Source of the DNA: Pararhodobacter sp.
GTDB lineage: Bacteria; Pseudomonadota; Alphaproteobacteria; Rhodobacterales; Rhodobacteraceae
Assembly: GCA_020832665.1 (NCBI GenBank)
Contig: JAFIEG010000008.1
Location: forward strand, 1-64,000
Reading direction: 5' to 3'
DNA length: 64,000 nt
In this document: piece after piece, positions 19,014 to 30,804 of the stretch
Layout of the letters: the number at the start of each line of letters is the position of its first letter
Position numbering within the stretch: position 1 is the stretch's first letter
The notes under the pieces: generated by a model
Databases searched by the model: none
What the model saw: only the letters and a program-made list of their open reading frames with translations
Told to the model about the DNA's origin: nothing
Position numbers and translations under genes: made by a program

Positions 19014-19206
19014 CTGGATGGCGGCGCCGGTGCGGCGCAGCAGTACGGCGACGACGATATCACCGGTGACATTGACCGATGTGCGGCACATTTAGAGCAG
19101 GCGATCGACGCCAAGGATGATCACCACGCCCTCGATCGGGATGTTCAGGCTGGCCGCCACCGGGATCAGGATGGCGATGGACACGCCCGGCGTGCCTGCC
19201 TTGCCC
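18996..19206 (-). pseudogene. Remnant of a dicarboxylate/amino acid:cation symporter
   Basis: On the minus strand, GKAGTPGVSIAILIPVAAS continues through IPIEGVVIILGVDRLL, a TAA stop at 19092-19094, then MCRTSVNVTGDIVVAVLL in the same frame. This is the last third of a DctA/GltP-type symporter (SDF family): the signature GTPG and the substrate-site region D-R-T-x-x-N-V-T-G-D are recognisable. The stop replaces the conserved Asp before RT. The N-terminal two thirds are missing, and the tail runs into a repeat-like sequence. It is therefore a truncated, stop-containing relic. Confidence 0.8.
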
Positions 19207-19213
19207 GGCGATG

Positions 19214-19357
19214 CTAGAGAAACAGCGCGAACAGCCCCGCCCAGCAAAGCGTGCCGGCCATGACCGCAATCATGACCCCGGCGCCATGGGGCGCACGTTC
19301 GGGCCGCATGTCGAGCGGCCGCAGGGGTTGCTGATCCATCGGTTCCTGGCCGCGCAT
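19214..19357 (-). CDS. 47-residue single-helix membrane protein
   Basis: ATG 19357 is preceded by AAGGAG six bases away, an excellent ribosome site. The 47-residue product has a polar N-terminus (MRGQEPMDQQPLRPLDMRPE) and one C-terminal hydrophobic segment (GVMIAVMAGTLCWAGLFALF), so it should be a small inner-membrane protein with its tail inside. The stop lies 8 bases before the symporter remnant. It may once have been a companion of that transporter, or it is an independent small protein. No family recognised. Confidence 0.65.
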   Translation of the reverse strand: MRGQEPMDQQPLRPLDMRPERAPHGAGVMIAVMAGTLCWAGLFALFL

Positions 19358-19528
19358 CGATAGCTCCTTGTCCCGGCAAATGTAACGTAAAACCTACAAT
19401 TAAAGAAATCCTTAATACTGGCCGGATCATGGCCGTGGAGTGGCAATGCGATGGATGGGCTGCGCGCCGCGGGCTTGTCGGTGGCGAAAGGCGCCCCATC
19501 TTGGGTTCAGGTGACAAGGGAGGCGGCT

Positions 19529-20176
19529 ATGTTGAGGCGTCTGGTAGTGTCGATGGTTTGTGCGACCGCCCTCTGGCAAGGAGCGCCGGTGGTGGCACAG
19601 GAGACGGCGCAGGAGACGGCGCTGCTGGCCGGCGGCTGCTTCTGGTGCGTCGAATCGGATTTCCGGCGCGTGCAGGGGGTGCTCGGTGTAACGGTCGGCT
19701 TTGCCGGGGGCGAGCTGGAGAACCCCAGCTATGATACGGTGGTGCGTGGCGGCACCGGGCATCTGGAGGCGGCGCTGGTTACCTATGATCCGGCGCATGT
19801 GAGCTATGCGCAGATCCTGCATCTGTTCATGCGTTCAATCGACCCGCTGGATGATGGCGGGCAGTTTTGCGACCGTGGCGCGCATTACACCACGGCGGTC
19901 TTTGCATCGGAGGCGCAAATGCCGGCGGCAAGGGCGGCGCTCGAGCGCGCGAGCGCCGCGTTGGGCCAGCCGGTGGTGACGGCGCTGCGCCCGCTGGCGC
20001 GGTTCTGGCCGGCAGAGGATTTTCACCAGGGCTATGCCTATAGCGATTCGATCGTGATCACCCGCTTCGGCCCGATCCCAAAGCGCACCGCCTATCGGCG
20101 CTATCGCGAGACCTGCGGGCGCGATGCGCGGGTGGAAGAGCTGTGGGGCGAAGATGCGCCCTTCGTGTCGCGCTGA
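19529..20176 (+). CDS. msrA: Peptide-methionine (S)-S-oxide reductase, exported
   Basis: A 215-residue MsrA with an N-terminal signal peptide (MLRRLVVSMVCATALW, ending near VVAQE), so it probably repairs oxidised methionines in the periplasm. The catalytic motif GGCFWCVESDFRRV lies near residue 34, followed by TVGFAGG, the conserved HLEAALVTYDP and DFHQGYAY near 166. AAGGGAGG precedes ATG 19529. The gene stands alone and ends with a small hairpin terminator. Export is unusual for the common cytoplasmic form but known for some MsrA proteins. Confidence 0.93.
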   Translation: MLRRLVVSMVCATALWQGAPVVAQETAQETALLAGGCFWCVESDFRRVQGVLGVTVGFAGGELENPSYDTVVRGGTGHLEAALVTYDPAHVSYAQILHLFMRSIDPLDDGGQFCDRGAHYTTAVFASEAQMPAARAALERASAALGQPVVTALRPLARFWPAEDFHQGYAYSDSIVITRFGPIPKRTAYRRYRETCGRDARVEELWGEDAPFVSR

Positions 20177-20203
20177 TCGTCGCTGTGGCTGGGCGGGCGC
20201 ACG

Positions 20204-20223
20204 CGCCTTGAAAGGCGATTTTT
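20204..20223 (+). terminator. Intrinsic terminator after msrA
   Basis: A five-base-pair stem CGCCT-TGAA-AGGCG is followed by ATTTTT, 28 bases after the msrA stop. It lies between two convergent genes and could serve msrA. Confidence 0.55.
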
Positions 20224-20244
20224 GCCACTTCACCGCAGGCGGGA

Positions 20245-22506
<2,262 letters not shown>

Positions 22507-22679
22507 GTTGCGGGCGCTCCTTGTGGCGGTTCCTTGGAATACAAGCGCTTGGGGTGCGCGGCAACCGCCCTCTGCTTGTGCCCGTGCTGGCGTCCCACGC
22601 CCAAATTCCTCTATCAGCGCAACCACGCATCATCGCCGCTTTTCGCCGGCCCGGCGGTTTTGTAGGGTCCGCAGGAAAG

Positions 22680-25391
22680 ATGGAGGGGCAGGTGAGCGGC
22701 GCGCAGGGCCAAGTCACGCCAATGATGGCGCAGTATCTGGAGATCAAGGCGCAGCACCCTGATGCGCTCTTGTTCTACCGGATGGGCGATTTCTACGAGA
22801 TGTTCTTCGACGACGCGGCGGCGGCGGCGGCGGCGCTGGATATCGCGCTCACCAAGCGCGGCCAGCATCAGGGCGCCGACATTGCCATGTGCGGCGTGCC
22901 GGTGCATTCGGCGGAAGGGTATTTGCTGACGCTGATCCGCAAGGGTTTTCGCGTGGCCATTGCCGAGCAGATGGAAGACCCGGCGGAGGCAAAGAAACGC
23001 GGCCACAAATCGGTGGTGCGGCGCGAGGTGGTGCGGCTGGTCACGCCGGGCACGCTGACCGAGGACAGTCTGCTGGAGCCGCGACGGCACAATTATCTGG
23101 CCGCCTTTGCCGAGCTGCGCGGCGAGGGGGCACTGGCCTGGGCCGATATTTCCACCGGCGAGTTGCGGGTGATGCCCTGCCCGCGCGCGCGGCTGGGGCC
23201 AGAACTGGCGCGGCTGGGCGCGCGCGAGTTGCTGGTGGCCGAAGAAGACGAGCCAGCCTTTCGCGAGCTTGCCGAGGAATTCGGCCTGGCGCTGAGCGCG
23301 CTCGCGCGCGCGCGCTTCGATTCGACTGGCGCACGCAAGCGGCTTTGCGCGCTGTTCGGGGTGGAAACGCTTGATGGCTTCGGCGCGTTCGGCCGGGCAG
23401 AGCTGTCGGCGCTGGGCGCACTTGAGGCGTATCTGGACCTGACCCAGCGCGGGCAGATGCCGCTCTTGCAGCCGCCACGGCGCGAAACAAGCGGCGCGGC
23501 GATGCAGATCGACGCCGCCACGCGGCGCAATCTGGAACTGACGCAAGCGCTGGGCGGGGGGCGCGAGGGCTCGCTGCTGGCTTCGGTGGACATGACGCTT
23601 ACCGCCGGCGGCGGGCGGCTTCTGGAGCGGCGCATCAGCGGGCCCTCGGCCGATCTTACGGTGATCTCGGGGCGGTTGGCGGCGGTGGCGCGGCTGGTCG
23701 ATGACGACGCGCTGCGCGGTGATCTGCGCGAAGCGCTCAGGGCGGTGCCCGATATCGACCGCGCGCTGTCACGGCTGGCGCTGGAACGCGGCGGGCCGCG
23801 CGATCTGGGCGTGATCCGCGCCGGGCTGCGCGCGGCTGGGCAGATCGCCGCGCGGCTGGGCGCGGCGCTGGCCGGGGAAGAGTTGGCCGATGGGCTGCTG
23901 GCCGAGGCCGCCCGGGCGCTGCAAGGCCACGAGTTGCTGGCCGAAAGGCTGGAGGCGATGCTGGTGGCGGAACTGCCGATGCTGGCGCGCGATGGCGGGT
24001 TCATCGCCGAAGGCGTGGACAGTGATCTCGACCAGGCGCGGCGGCTGCGCGACGAGGGGCGCGGGGTGATCGCGCAGATGCAGGCGCAATATGCCGAGGA
24101 AAGCGGCATTGCCTCGCTCAAGATCAGGCACAACAACGTGCTGGGCTATTTCATCGAGACCACCGCCACCCATGCCACGAAGATGCAGGCGCCGCCGCTG
24201 TCGGAGCGCTTCATCCACCGCCAGACCACGGCGAATGCGCTGCGCTTCACCACGCTGGAACTTTCCGAACTGGAAACACGCATTCTGAATGCCGGCGGGC
24301 GGGCACAGGAGATTGAACAGCGGCTGTTTGGCGAATTGCGCGCTGTGGTGATCGAGGCGGCGCCGGCGATTCACGGCGCGGCGCGGGCGCTGGCGGCGCT
24401 GGATGTAAACGCGGCGCTGGCCGAGCTGGCGCGCGGGCGCGACTGGTGCCGCCCGGTGGTGGATGACAGCCGCGCCTTTGCCATCGAGGGCGGGCGCCAC
24501 CCGGTGGTCGAGCGCGCGCTGATGCGTGAGGGCGCGGCCTTCGTGGCCAATGACGCCGATCTGACGCCGCAGGGCGATGCGGCCGCCATCTGGCTGGTGA
24601 CCGGGCCCAACATGGCCGGCAAATCGACTTTCCTGCGCCAGAACGCGCTGATCGCGCTCCTGGCGCAGGCGGGCAGCTTCGTGCCTGCGTGCGCGGCGCA
24701 TATCGGGCGCGTCGAGCAGCTATTCAGCCGCGTCGGCGCCTCGGACGATCTGGCGCGGGGGCGCTCGACCTTCATGGTCGAGATGGTGGAAACCGCGGCG
24801 ATCCTCAACCAGGCGGGCGAGCGGGCGCTGGTGATCCTTGACGAGATCGGGCGCGGCACCGCCACCTGGGACGGGCTGTCAATCGCCTGGGCGGTGCTGG
24901 AACATCTGCATGATGTCAATCGCTGCCGGGCGCTGTTCGCCACGCATTATCACGAGATGACGGCGCTGGCTGAAAGGCTTGAAGGGGTACACAACGCCAC
25001 CGTTGCGGTGCGCGAATGGGAAGGCGAGGTGATCTTCCTGCATGAGTTGCGCCGGGGCGCGGCGGATCGGTCCTATGGCGTGCAGGTGGCGCGGCTGGCC
25101 GGGCTGCCTGATGCGGTGATCGCGCGCGCGCGCATGGTGCTGGAAAGGCTTGAAAAAGGCGCCGAGGGCCAGCCGGGGGTGCCGGCGCTGATCGAGGATC
25201 TGCCGCTCTTTGCCGCCGGGCGCGGGGCGGCCAATGAAGCGGCGGTCGTGCCGGCCACGCCGGCGCTGAGCGCAGGCCGGCAGACGGCGCTGGCGCGGCT
25301 GGAGGGGCTGGAGCCCGACACGCTGAGCCCGCGCGAGGCGCTGGCGGCGCTTTACGATCTGCACGAGTTGTTGCGCCGGGACGAGGGCTGA
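22680..25391 (+). CDS. mutS: DNA mismatch repair protein MutS
   Basis: A 903-residue mismatch-recognition ATPase. The N-terminal mismatch-binding Phe-x-Glu is in YRMGDFYEMFF near residue 31. The lever and clamp helices fill the middle. The C-terminal ATPase has Walker A GPNMAGKST near 642, a signature region SDDLARGRSTFMVEM, Walker B LVILDEIGRGT near 718 and a conserved FATHYHEMT. The C-terminal helix-turn-helix tail is present. AGGA precedes ATG 22680. It is convergent with grpE. Confidence 0.97.
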   Translation: MEGQVSGAQGQVTPMMAQYLEIKAQHPDALLFYRMGDFYEMFFDDAAAAAAALDIALTKRGQHQGADIAMCGVPVHSAEGYLLTLIRKGFRVAIAEQMEDPAEAKKRGHKSVVRREVVRLVTPGTLTEDSLLEPRRHNYLAAFAELRGEGALAWADISTGELRVMPCPRARLGPELARLGARELLVAEEDEPAFRELAEEFGLALSALARARFDSTGARKRLCALFGVETLDGFGAFGRAELSALGALEAYLDLTQRGQMPLLQPPRRETSGAAMQIDAATRRNLELTQALGGGREGSLLASVDMTLTAGGGRLLERRISGPSADLTVISGRLAAVARLVDDDALRGDLREALRAVPDIDRALSRLALERGGPRDLGVIRAGLRAAGQIAARLGAALAGEELADGLLAEAARALQGHELLAERLEAMLVAELPMLARDGGFIAEGVDSDLDQARRLRDEGRGVIAQMQAQYAEESGIASLKIRHNNVLGYFIETTATHATKMQAPPLSERFIHRQTTANALRFTTLELSELETRILNAGGRAQEIEQRLFGELRAVVIEAAPAIHGAARALAALDVNAALAELARGRDWCRPVVDDSRAFAIEGGRHPVVERALMREGAAFVANDADLTPQGDAAAIWLVTGPNMAGKSTFLRQNALIALLAQAGSFVPACAAHIGRVEQLFSRVGASDDLARGRSTFMVEMVETAAILNQAGERALVILDEIGRGTATWDGLSIAWAVLEHLHDVNRCRALFATHYHEMTALAERLEGVHNATVAVREWEGEVIFLHELRRGAADRSYGVQVARLAGLPDAVIARARMVLERLEKGAEGQPGVPALIEDLPLFAAGRGAANEAAVVPATPALSAGRQTALARLEGLEPDTLSPREALAALYDLHELLRRDEG

Positions 25392-25517
25392 GCACGGCAC
25401 CTGCGCGGGGACGGCAAGTGAGGATGGGCAGAAATGCCCAACCTGCGGGCCGGGGGCGCGGGCAGGACGGGCAAAGCTGACCATCTCGCAAGGTTCAGGC
25501 CGAATTTCGGGCGCGCT

Positions 25518-26117
25518 TCAGCCAGGCTTGGCGCAGACGCCCACCTTGGCGGGGCGCAGAAGCTGGTCATGCATGCGAAAGCCCTCGGCCATCACCTGGA
25601 TCACCTGGCCGGGCTGGAAATCGGGCAAGGCGGCTTCGAACATCGCTTCGTGCATATGCGGGTCGAAAAGCTCGCCCGGCTGTGGTGAGACGCGCTGCAC
25701 GCCGTGGCGTTCGAGGATATTGAGCAGCTCGCGCATGGTCAGCTCAACCCCTTCAACCAGCCCGGCAGCCTGCGCGCGCGTGCTCTCGTCGGCGGCGGCA
25801 AGGGCGCGGGCGAGGCTGTCATGCACCGGCAAGAGATCGCGCGCCAGTTTCGAGCCGCCATAGAGCGCGGCCTCGCGGCGGTCTTTCTCGGCGCGTTTGC
25901 GGGTGTTTTCCAGTTCGGCAAAGGCGCGCATCAGCCGGTCGCGCATCTCGGCGCGCTCGGCCTCGAAATCGGCGAGCGCCTGCTCGATGACGTCAGTGGT
26001 TTCCGGCGTATCGCCCTGCTCGGCGGCGGGCTGGCCGGTTTCAGGCGGGGTCTGCGCGGAAGGGGCCGTATCGCCCTCGGGCTGGCTGCTGGCGGTGTTT
26101 TCCTGCGGTCTTGCCAT
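25518..26117 (-). CDS. grpE: Nucleotide exchange factor GrpE
   Basis: A 199-residue cochaperone that releases ADP from DnaK. An acidic, Gln/Pro-rich N-terminus (residues 1-45) is followed by the long coiled coil (ADFEAERAEMRDRLMRAFAE, then RKRAEKDRREA) and the C-terminal beta domain with GELFDPHMHEAMF near 150. It lies 12 bases after hrcA on the same strand, the common hrcA-grpE pairing. No CIRCE palindrome was seen upstream of the pair. Confidence 0.95.
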   Translation of the reverse strand: MARPQENTASSQPEGDTAPSAQTPPETGQPAAEQGDTPETTDVIEQALADFEAERAEMRDRLMRAFAELENTRKRAEKDRREAALYGGSKLARDLLPVHDSLARALAAADESTRAQAAGLVEGVELTMRELLNILERHGVQRVSPQPGELFDPHMHEAMFEAALPDFQPGQVIQVMAEGFRMHDQLLRPAKVGVCAKPG

Positions 26118-26129
26118 GATGTCCTCTCG

Positions 26130-27197
26130 TCAATCCGGCGCACGCTCGTTGAGCATGCGCCCGATCAGTTGGGCAGTGTAGTCGACGATCGGCACGATGC
26201 GGCCGTAATTGAGCCGCGTGGGCCCGATGACGCCGACCGCGCCGATGATTCGGCGGTCGGCATTCATATAGGGAGAAACCACGAGAGTGGAACCCGTCAG
26301 CGAGAAAAGCCTGTTCTCGGAGCCGATGAAAATTCGCACCCCGTCGCCCGTCTCGGTGAGTTCCAGCACCTCGGCGATATCGCGCTTGCGCTCCAGATCA
26401 TCGAAAAGCTCGCGGATTCGTGTCAGGTTCTCGGCATCGGTCTCGCCCAGCAGATGCGCGCGCCCGCGCACGATCAGCCTTTCCTCGGGCTCGCCGGCAT
26501 TTTCCCACACGGCCATGCCGCGCTCGACCAGATCGCGGGCAAGCGAATTGATTTCCTGCCGGCGGTGGCCGATCTCGCTGCGGATGCGCGTTTGCAGCTC
26601 GCCCAGACTGCGGCCATCGGCGAAGGCGTTGAGGAAATTCGCCGCCTCGCGCATCGCCGAGGGCGGCAGGCCGGGCGGCGGCGTGAAGACGCGGTTCTCG
26701 ACATGGCCATCGGCGAAGACCAGCACCACCAGCGCGCGGTCGGCGGCGAGCGAGACGAATTCGATGTGCTTGAGGGGTGCCTCGTGCTTTGGGGTCAGCA
26801 CCAGGCTGGCTCCCTGGGTGATCGACGACAGCGCCTTGCCGACATTATCGAGCATGGTGGACATGTCGCGCTCGTTCGAGGCACGGGTGGCATCGAGCTT
26901 CTCGCGGTCGGTGGCCGCGACCGGGTCGATTTCCAGCAGGCTGTCGACGAAAAGCCGCAGCCCGGTCTGGGTAGGCACGCGCCCGGCCGAGACATGCGGG
27001 CTTTCCAAGAGGCCGATATATTCCAGGTCCTGCATCACGTTGCGGATGGTCGCCGCCGAAACCTTTTCGCTGAAGTCGCGGGTCAGGCTTCGCGAGCCCA
27101 CCGGCATGCCGGTATGCAGATAAGATTCGACAACGCGGCGAAAGACCTCGCGCGAGCGGTCGTTCAGCGCGTCGATGATCGGATTCGTCGTGTTCAT
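26130..27197 (-). CDS. hrcA: Heat-inducible transcription repressor HrcA
   Basis: A 355-residue repressor that binds CIRCE operators of chaperonin genes. The N-terminal winged helix includes VSAATIRNVMQDLEYIGLLE and PHVSAGRVPTQTGLRLFVD. The C-terminal GAF-like part ends with GVRIFIGSEN and the family's closing motif IGAVGVIGPTRLNYGRIVP. Upstream of grpE in one unit, and divergent from rph with about 120 bases between starts. Confidence 0.96.
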   Translation of the reverse strand: MNTTNPIIDALNDRSREVFRRVVESYLHTGMPVGSRSLTRDFSEKVSAATIRNVMQDLEYIGLLESPHVSAGRVPTQTGLRLFVDSLLEIDPVAATDREKLDATRASNERDMSTMLDNVGKALSSITQGASLVLTPKHEAPLKHIEFVSLAADRALVVLVFADGHVENRVFTPPPGLPPSAMREAANFLNAFADGRSLGELQTRIRSEIGHRRQEINSLARDLVERGMAVWENAGEPEERLIVRGRAHLLGETDAENLTRIRELFDDLERKRDIAEVLELTETGDGVRIFIGSENRLFSLTGSTLVVSPYMNADRRIIGAVGVIGPTRLNYGRIVPIVDYTAQLIGRMLNERAPD

Positions 27198-27316
27198 GGG
27201 GCGTGCGGGCCGGTTCTGGCAAGTGAACGGATAGGGGGATGATCAAGCATCGTTGCGGGTTGCGCAAGGGTTCGGCGCGGCGTATCCGGGCGGGCAGGAA
27301 ACAGGAGGCGGGCAGG

Positions 27317-28027
27317 ATGCGACCCTCAGGGCGAAAACTAGACGAGTTGCGCGCGGTTTCAATTGAAACCGGCGTGATGCGGCATGCAGAAGGGTCGTGC
27401 CTGATCAGGCTGGGCGACACGCAGGTGATCTGCTCAGCCTCGCTGGAAGAGCGCCTGCCGCCATTTCTGCGCAATACCGGCCAAGGCTGGGTGACGGCAG
27501 AATACGGGATGCTGCCGCGCGCCACCACCACGCGCAACCGCCGCGAGGCGGCAAGCGGCAAGCAGACCGGAAGAACCGTTGAAATACAGCGTCTTATCGG
27601 GCGAGCGCTGCGTGCCTGCGTGGACCGCCAGGCGCTGGGAGAGCGCCAGATTACCATCGATTGCGATGTCATAGCCGCCGATGGCGGCACCCGTTGTGCG
27701 GCGATCACCGGCGGCTGGGTGGCGCTGCGGCTGGCGGTGAGCAAGATGCTTCAGGCCGGTCTGCTGACCAGCGATCCGATGCTCGATCACGTCGCCGCCG
27801 TTTCCTGCGGATTCTATGCCGGGCAGCCGGTGCTGGACCTGGATTATGCCGAGGACAGCGAGGCCGGCGCGGATGGCAATTTCATCATGCGCGGCGACGG
27901 TCGACTGGTCGAGGTGCAGCTTTCCGCCGAGGGCGCGGTGTTTTCGCGTGCCGAACTCGATACGCTGATGGATCTGGCGCAGGCTGGTGTTGAACGGCTG
28001 ATCGCGGTGCAAAAGGCGGTGCTGTAA
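27317..28027 (+). CDS. rph: Ribonuclease PH
   Basis: A 236-residue phosphorolytic exoribonuclease that trims tRNA 3' ends. Signatures: [19 protein letters not shown] at the start, [14 protein letters not shown] near 61, [12 protein letters not shown] with the catalytic Arg region near 91, and [19 protein letters not shown] near 115. The start follows GGCAGG. Its stop overlaps the next ATG (TAATG), so translation of rdgB is probably coupled. Confidence 0.95.
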   Translation: MRPSGRKLDELRAVSIETGVMRHAEGSCLIRLGDTQVICSASLEERLPPFLRNTGQGWVTAEYGMLPRATTTRNRREAASGKQTGRTVEIQRLIGRALRACVDRQALGERQITIDCDVIAADGGTRCAAITGGWVALRLAVSKMLQAGLLTSDPMLDHVAAVSCGFYAGQPVLDLDYAEDSEAGADGNFIMRGDGRLVEVQLSAEGAVFSRAELDTLMDLAQAGVERLIAVQKAVL

Positions 28028-28695
28028 TGACAAGTGCCGGCGCGGCAGATGTGCTTATGCCGGGGACGCGGCTTCTGGTGGCCACGCATAACGCCGGCAA
28101 GCTGGAAGAGATGCGCGCGCTACTGGCGCCGCTGGGCTTGGGCGTGGTTTCGGCCGGCGAGTTGGGGCTGGACGAGCCCGAAGAGACCGAAGACAGCTTT
28201 CTGGGCAATGCCCGCATCAAGGCGCATGCGGCGGCGCTGGCAACGGGGCTGCCGGCGCTGGCGGATGACAGCGGGCTGGAGGTGGCGGCGCTCGATGGCG
28301 CGCCGGGCGTGCGCACCGCGGATTGGGCCGAAACGCCAACGGGCCGCGATTTCGGGCTGGCGATGCGGTGCACGCATGCGGCACTGGTGGCCCGGGGTGC
28401 CGCGCAGCCCTGGCGGGCGCGGTTTCGCTGCACGCTGGTGCTGGCCTGGCCCGACGGGCGCGAGGCGGTGTTCGAGGGCAGCGCCGTGGGTCAGCTTGTC
28501 TGGCCGATCAGGGGTGCCGAGGGGCATGGCTATGACCCGATGTTCCTGCCCGATGGCGAGAGCGAGACCTTTGCCGAGATGAGCGCGGCGAGCAAGAACG
28601 CCATCAGCCACCGCGCGCAGGCGCTGGCGGCGCTTGTGGAGAGCGGTGTTTTCGCCGCGCAAGCCGGCAAGGCCGGGGCGCATGGCGGCGGTTGA
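28027..28695 (+). CDS. rdgB: XTP/dITP pyrophosphatase (Ham1/RdgB)
   Basis: A 222-residue house-cleaning enzyme that hydrolyses non-canonical purine triphosphates (XTP, ITP, dITP) to monophosphates. The substrate loop is VATHNAGKLEEM near residue 18. Metal and base-recognition motifs are PALADDSGLEVAALDGAPGV near 76 and EGHGYDPMFLPDG near 164, and the C-terminal SHRAQAL follows. It sits in the rph-rdgB-hemW unit, overlapping both neighbours. Confidence 0.95.
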   Translation: MTSAGAADVLMPGTRLLVATHNAGKLEEMRALLAPLGLGVVSAGELGLDEPEETEDSFLGNARIKAHAAALATGLPALADDSGLEVAALDGAPGVRTADWAETPTGRDFGLAMRCTHAALVARGAAQPWRARFRCTLVLAWPDGREAVFEGSAVGQLVWPIRGAEGHGYDPMFLPDGESETFAEMSAASKNAISHRAQALAALVESGVFAAQAGKAGAHGGG

Positions 28696-29860
28696 TTCAC
28701 CGGTGCCGGGCGAGGATTGGCGCGCCGGCGGGTTCGGGCTTTACTTGCACTGGCCATTTTGCGCGGCGAAATGCCCCTATTGCGACTTCAACAGCCATGT
28801 TGTTGAGAATATTGATATAGACCGCTGGGAACGCGCCTATCTGCACGAGATCGACCGGCTGGGTGAGGCGCTTGGCGAGCGCGTGCTGGACAGTGTCTTT
28901 TTCGGCGGCGGTACGCCATCGCTTATGCCGCCGGCGTTGGTGGCGCGGCTTCTGGATGCGATCACGCGGCGCTGGCGGTTGGCCAATGCGCTGGAAGTGA
29001 CGCTGGAGGCGAACCCGACATCATCGGATGCGGCAAAGTTTCGTGCCTTTGCCGATGCCGGGGTGAACCGGCTTTCGGTCGGGCTGCAGGCGCTTGATGA
29101 TGGCGCGCTGCGTCTTCTGGGGCGGCTGCATGGGGCCGATGAGGGAATCGCGGCCTATGAGGCGGCGCGGCGCGCGGTGGATCGGGTCAGTTTCGATCTG
29201 ATCTATGCGCGGCAGGAGCAGACTCTGGCGGGCTGGAAGGAAGAACTGGGGCGAGCGCTGGCGCTGGAGCCCGCGCATCTGTCGCTTTACCAGCTGACCA
29301 TCGAGGAAGGCACGGTTTTTGCCGAACGGCACCGGCGCGGGCGGCTGCGTGGGCTGCCGGGTGAGGATCTGGCGGTGGATCTTTACAGCCACACGCTGCA
29401 GGCCTGTGCGGCGGCAGGGCTGGAAAGCTACGAGATTTCGAATTTCGCGAAGCATGGGCAGGAATCGTTGCACAATCTGATCTATTGGCGCGGGGGCGAT
29501 TATGCCGGTATCGGGCCCGGGGCGCATGGGCGGCTGACAATGAACGGCCAGCGCCTTGCGACGCGCTGCGCGTCGGCGCCGGGGGCTTGGTTGCAACTGG
29601 TCGAACAGGAAGGCAGCGGCGAGGATCTGCGCGAGACGTTGCCAGAGGGCGAAGCCGCAGAGGAGTATCTGCTGATGGGGTTGCGGCTGGCCGAGGGGAT
29701 CGACATTGCGCGCTATCGGCTTCTGGGTGGAAAGGGGTTGGCGGCGGAAGAGATCGCCGATCTGAGCGCACAGGGCTATCTGCGGCACCGGGGCGAGCGG
29801 CTGGGGCTGACCCCGGCTGGGCGGCTGGTGATGGATGCGCTGCTGGCGCGGCTGGCCTGA
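28682..29860 (+). CDS. hemW: Radical SAM heme chaperone HemW
   Basis: A 392-residue radical SAM protein of the HemN/HemW group. The cluster-binding CxxxCxxC is in WPFCAAKCPYCDFNSH near residue 24, followed by FFGGGTPSLM and YQLTIEEGT. Short length and the absence of the N-terminal HemN extension favour the heme-insertion chaperone HemW over coproporphyrinogen dehydrogenase. ATG 28682 overlaps rdgB by 14 bases. It is convergent with parB across 29 bases. Confidence 0.92.
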   Translation: MAAVDSPVPGEDWRAGGFGLYLHWPFCAAKCPYCDFNSHVVENIDIDRWERAYLHEIDRLGEALGERVLDSVFFGGGTPSLMPPALVARLLDAITRRWRLANALEVTLEANPTSSDAAKFRAFADAGVNRLSVGLQALDDGALRLLGRLHGADEGIAAYEAARRAVDRVSFDLIYARQEQTLAGWKEELGRALALEPAHLSLYQLTIEEGTVFAERHRRGRLRGLPGEDLAVDLYSHTLQACAAAGLESYEISNFAKHGQESLHNLIYWRGGDYAGIGPGAHGRLTMNGQRLATRCASAPGAWLQLVEQEGSGEDLRETLPEGEAAEEYLLMGLRLAEGIDIARYRLLGGKGLAAEEIADLSAQGYLRHRGERLGLTPAGRLVMDALLARLA

Positions 29861-29889
29861 GCCGCGCCTTGGGGAAAATCAACGGTAAT

Positions 29890-30804
29890 TCAGCGTGTTG
29901 ACAGGAGTTGGCAGAGCTGGTCGAGCTGGTCGAGCGAATGGTAGCGGATGGTGACCCGCCCCTCGCCGCCGGGACGGTGATCGATCACCACGCCCATGCC
30001 GAGGCTGGCGGACAGATCCGATTCCAGCATGCGGGTATCGGCATCCTTGGCCGGTTTCGCGCCAGATGAAGCTGAACCGGACCTGTTTGCCCTTGTCGGT
30101 TGCTGGCTGCGCGTCAGCGCCTCGGTCTCGCGCACCGACAGCCCGTCGGCGATGACGCGCTGTGCCAACGCCAGCGGGTCAGGCGCGGTGATCAGGGCGC
30201 GGGCATGGCCAATGGTGAGCTTGCGCTCGATGAGCATGGTCTGCACTTCGCCGGGCAGCTGAAGAAGGCGCAGCAGATTGGCGATGTAGCTGCGGCTCTT
30301 GCCCAGCGCCTCGGCCAGTTTTTCCTGAGTATGACCAAAGGTTTCAATCAATTGGCGATAGCCTTGGGCCTCTTCGATCGGATCGAGATCCTCGCGCTGG
30401 ATGTTCTCGATGATGGCAATCTCGAGGACCTCGTTGTCGGTCAGCTCGCGCAAGATGACCGGCACCTCGTGCAGCGGCACCTGCTGGGCGGCGCGCCAGC
30501 GGCGCTCACCGGCCACGATCTGGAACTGGTTGGCGATATCGGGCAGGGGGCGCGCGATCAGCGGTTGCAGGATACCGCGCTCGCGGATCGAGGCGGTGAG
30601 TTCGCGCATGGCATCGGGGGCGAAATTGCGTCGCGGCTGATTCGGGTTCGGGTGCAGGGCTTCGATCGGCAGCATGCGCACCGATACGCCGGCGCCAGAC
30701 TGGCCGCTGGTGCTGTTGTCGGCTGCCAGATCAGCGCCGACTTCGGCCATGAGCGCCGACAGGCCTCGGCCAAGTCCCCGGCGTTTGTTTGGCTGGTCGC
30801 TCAT
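29890..30804 (-). CDS. parB: Chromosome partitioning protein ParB
   Basis: A 304-residue CTP-dependent clamp that loads at parS and spreads along DNA. The N-terminus (KRRGLGRGLSALM) interacts with ParA. The CTP-binding core has the GERRWRAAQ box near residue 103 and ENIQREDLDPIEEAQGY near 133. The helix-turn-helix is EKLAEALGKSRSYIANLLRL near 160, and a C-terminal dimer domain follows a polar linker. It overlaps parA by 4 bases (ATGA). Three parS-type sites lie within 8 kb. Confidence 0.97.
   Translation of the reverse strand: MSDQPNKRRGLGRGLSALMAEVGADLAADNSTSGQSGAGVSVRMLPIEALHPNPNQPRRNFAPDAMRELTASIRERGILQPLIARPLPDIANQFQIVAGERRWRAAQQVPLHEVPVILRELTDNEVLEIAIIENIQREDLDPIEEAQGYRQLIETFGHTQEKLAEALGKSRSYIANLLRLLQLPGEVQTMLIERKLTIGHARALITAPDPLALAQRVIADGLSVRETEALTRSQQPTRANRSGSASSGAKPAKDADTRMLESDLSASLGMGVVIDHRPGGEGRVTIRYHSLDQLDQLCQLLSTR

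Noticed and set aside
27198-27316. CIRCE operator upstream of hrcA
   Set aside because: No TTAGCACTC-N9-GAGTGCTAA palindrome is visible in the hrcA-rph gap.
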